Assembly: GCF_014191355.1 (NCBI RefSeq)
Contig: NZ_JACHWM010000001.1
Location: 458,589-522,588 of the forward strand
Direction: 5' to 3'
Source: Methylobacterium sp. R2-1
Lineage (GTDB): Bacteria; Pseudomonadota; Alphaproteobacteria; Rhizobiales; Beijerinckiaceae
DNA: 64,000 bases
The notes beneath the pieces were generated by a model. That model was not told the DNA's origin. It searched no databases and was given only the letters and a program-made list of their open reading frames with translations. A program made the translations under genes and the position numbers. The number at the start of each line of letters is the position of its first letter. Position 1 is the first letter of the stretch. Of this stretch, positions 62,971 through 64,000 are shown piece after piece.

Positions 62971-63717
62971 TCAGGCCCAGTCGTCATCCCCGCCGTCGCC
63001 GAGGTCGCCGCCGAAATCGTCACCGCCGCCGCCACCGAACGAAGCGTCCTGGAAGCCGCCGTCACTGCCGCCGAGCGCTGAGCCGAGATCCTGATCGCTG
63101 CCACCGCCGAAGATGCCACCGCCTCCCGTCTCGCCCCCGGTCAGGCCCGCCGCCGAGGCGCTTCCGAGCGAGGAATGGCCGCCCGCGAAGGCATTGGAGA
63201 GGGCGCTGCCGAGCAACATGCCGCCCGCCGCACCCGCCGCCATCGGAAGTGCGGTGGCGAGGAAGCCGCCGCCACGGGCCGGCTGCTGAGGCTGTCCACC
63301 CCAGGGTCCGCCCTGCTGGGGACCACCATAACCCGGCTGACCGTAGCCTGGCTGCGGCCCGCCCAGCGGCCCACCATAGCCACCCTGCTGACCATAGCCG
63401 CCCTGTTGCCCCCAGGCCTGACCGGCCGGACGCTGCGGCTCCGAGCGCTGACCGCCGCCGAAGATGCTCGACAGGAAGCCGCCGCCACCGGAGGGCTGGG
63501 ACTGCTCCTGAGCACGGGCCTGCTCAAGCTGCTGGTTGAGGCTCTTGATCGCCTCCTCCTGCACGTAAATCAGCTGAGCCATCGCGTAGGGAGCGTAGGG
63601 TTGGTTGCGCAGCTTCTCGGCGATGAAACGTTCGGCATCGGCGTCCCGGGGCTGTCCGGACGCCTGCTCGAGGCGCTGGAAGATGCCGTTGATGATGTCG
63701 CGTTCTTCGCTGTTCAT
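62971..63717 (-). CDS. DUF2076 family protein
   Basis: This encodes 248 residues. A conserved N-terminal helical segment (about 1-70; RDIINGIFQRLEQASGQPRD, YVQEEAIKSLNQQLEQAR) is followed by long Gly/Gln/Pro/Tyr-rich low-complexity stretches (GGYGQQGGYGG-type repeats), one hydrophobic Gly-Ala segment (LATALPMAAGAAGGMLLGSAL), and an Asp/Gly-rich acidic end. The family function is unknown; a membrane-associated role is suggested by the hydrophobic segment. The ATG at 63717 is used. Confidence 0.85.
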   Translation of the reverse strand: MNSEERDIINGIFQRLEQASGQPRDADAERFIAEKLRNQPYAPYAMAQLIYVQEEAIKSLNQQLEQARAQEQSQPSGGGGFLSSIFGGGQRSEPQRPAGQAWGQQGGYGQQGGYGGPLGGPQPGYGQPGYGGPQQGGPWGGQPQQPARGGGFLATALPMAAGAAGGMLLGSALSNAFAGGHSSLGSASAAGLTGGETGGGGIFGGGSDQDLGSALGGSDGGFQDASFGGGGGDDFGGDLGDGGDDDWA

Positions 63718-63866
63718 GGAGACGTCCTCCTGAAGGCGCCGACGGCCTCGTCACCGCACGGCGGCTAGGAGATGGGGACCGGTCGAGCTTTTGTCAGGGG
63801 GGCCGAGCGTCGATTGTCCGAATAGGGCCCGGGCGGACAAGCACACGCGGCCGTCACGCAAAAAGA

Positions 63867-63893
63867 AAAAGCCCGGCACGAGGCCGGGCTTTT
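63867..63893 (-). terminator. Rho-independent terminator of the outer-membrane protein gene
   Basis: GCCCGGC (63871-63877) pairs with GCCGGGC (63883-63889) across a 5-nt loop, extended by A-T pairs. On the minus strand it ends in a T-run. It lies about 48 nt beyond the stop of the partial gene at the window edge. Confidence 0.8.
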
Positions 63894-63940
63894 CCGAGGA
63901 AGTTTGGCGATCCGGTGAGGGATCGCCGAGGCTCCAGATC

Positions 63941-64000
63941 TTAGTACGAGCCGAACTTGTAGTTCAGGCCGGCGCGGACGACGGCGAACTCGGTCTCGCG
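63941..64000 (-). CDS. C-terminal end of an outer-membrane beta-barrel protein (partial)
   Basis: Only the last 19 codons are inside the window, reading RETEFAVVRAGLNYKFGSY and then a stop. The alternating pattern and the aromatic ending VRAGLNYKFG are typical of the final beta strand of Omp25/Omp31-like porins of Hyphomicrobiales, where the C-terminal aromatic residue guides insertion. The rest of the gene continues past the right edge. A terminator follows downstream. Confidence 0.7.
   Translation of the reverse strand, partial: RETEFAVVRAGLNYKFGSY

Overview
The window looks like chromosomal DNA from a Methylobacterium/Methylorubrum-type alphaproteobacterium (Hyphomicrobiales). The reasons are uniformly high GC, a Ros/MucR regulator, a CpdR-like receiver, the uvrC-pgsA-moaD order, ftsEX beside an MJ0042-type zinc-finger gene, proB-proA-nadD-rsfS, and a tungstate uptake/molybdenum cofactor block of the kind useful to a methylotroph with W/Mo formate dehydrogenases. 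The genus is inferred from gene content and style, not from a search. I saw no rRNA, tRNA, CRISPR array or intact mobile element. Many long open frames overlap the real genes on the opposite strand because of the GC content; these are left out.

Layout. 0.1-2.5 kb: a beta carbonic anhydrase/SulP transporter operon on the minus strand. 2.8-3.1 kb: a small secreted protein. 3.7-9.9 kb: a five-gene minus-strand metal-resistance operon (Cys-rich secreted protein, fused membrane-fusion protein, HME-RND pump, two small periplasmic proteins). 10.5-11.0 kb: a MucR-family regulator without its zinc cysteines. 11.2-22.4 kb: a tightly coupled eight-gene chemosensory operon (CheW, CheR-TPR, CheW, MCP, CheA-REC, CheB, two hybrid histidine kinases). 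22.6-24.1 kb: a metallothionein and a secreted WD40-cytochrome c fusion. 24.4-32.6 kb: three MoeA-type proteins in tandem (one degenerate, one fused to a periplasmic-binding-like domain), MobB, and a divergent regulator with TupBCA tungstate uptake genes. 32.7-37.9 kb: a PRC-barrel protein, divergent opgG/opgH osmoregulated-glucan genes and small secreted proteins. 38.0-40.9 kb: a trans-sulfuration-type PLP enzyme, TspO, a CpdR-like receiver and Hpt. 41.1-41.8 kb: a decayed parDE toxin-antitoxin pair. 41.8-45.8 kb: zinc-finger protein, ftsE, ftsX, YdcF-like protein and a receiver whose phospho-acceptor Asp is Asn. 46.0-49.7 kb: proB, proA, nadD, rsfS. 49.7-53.2 kb: a DUF4166 protein, a GbsR-type regulator with a 34-bp operator-like palindrome over its start codon, a broken NUDIX gene, Pit phosphate permease and its DUF47 partner. 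53.4-58.1 kb: galM, an MsbA-like ABC exporter, a Spy-like protein, and a ZnuA-type metal-binding protein behind a 19-bp Zur-like palindrome. 58.1-64.0 kb: moaD, pgsA, uvrC, a CheZ-like phosphatase, an L,D-transpeptidase, a DUF2076 protein and the C-terminal end of an outer-membrane beta-barrel protein.

The two most distinctive systems are the following. (1) The chemosensory operon has the complete Wsp set except for the diguanylate cyclase WspR, and ends instead in a double-receiver kinase and a REC-PAS-kinase-REC protein. This is closer in outline to the Che3/CheS3 pathway of Rhodospirillum centenum. (2) In the tungsten/molybdenum island the same kind of PBP-like sensor domain appears to be fused both to a MoeA enzyme and to the DNA-binding regulator of tungstate uptake.
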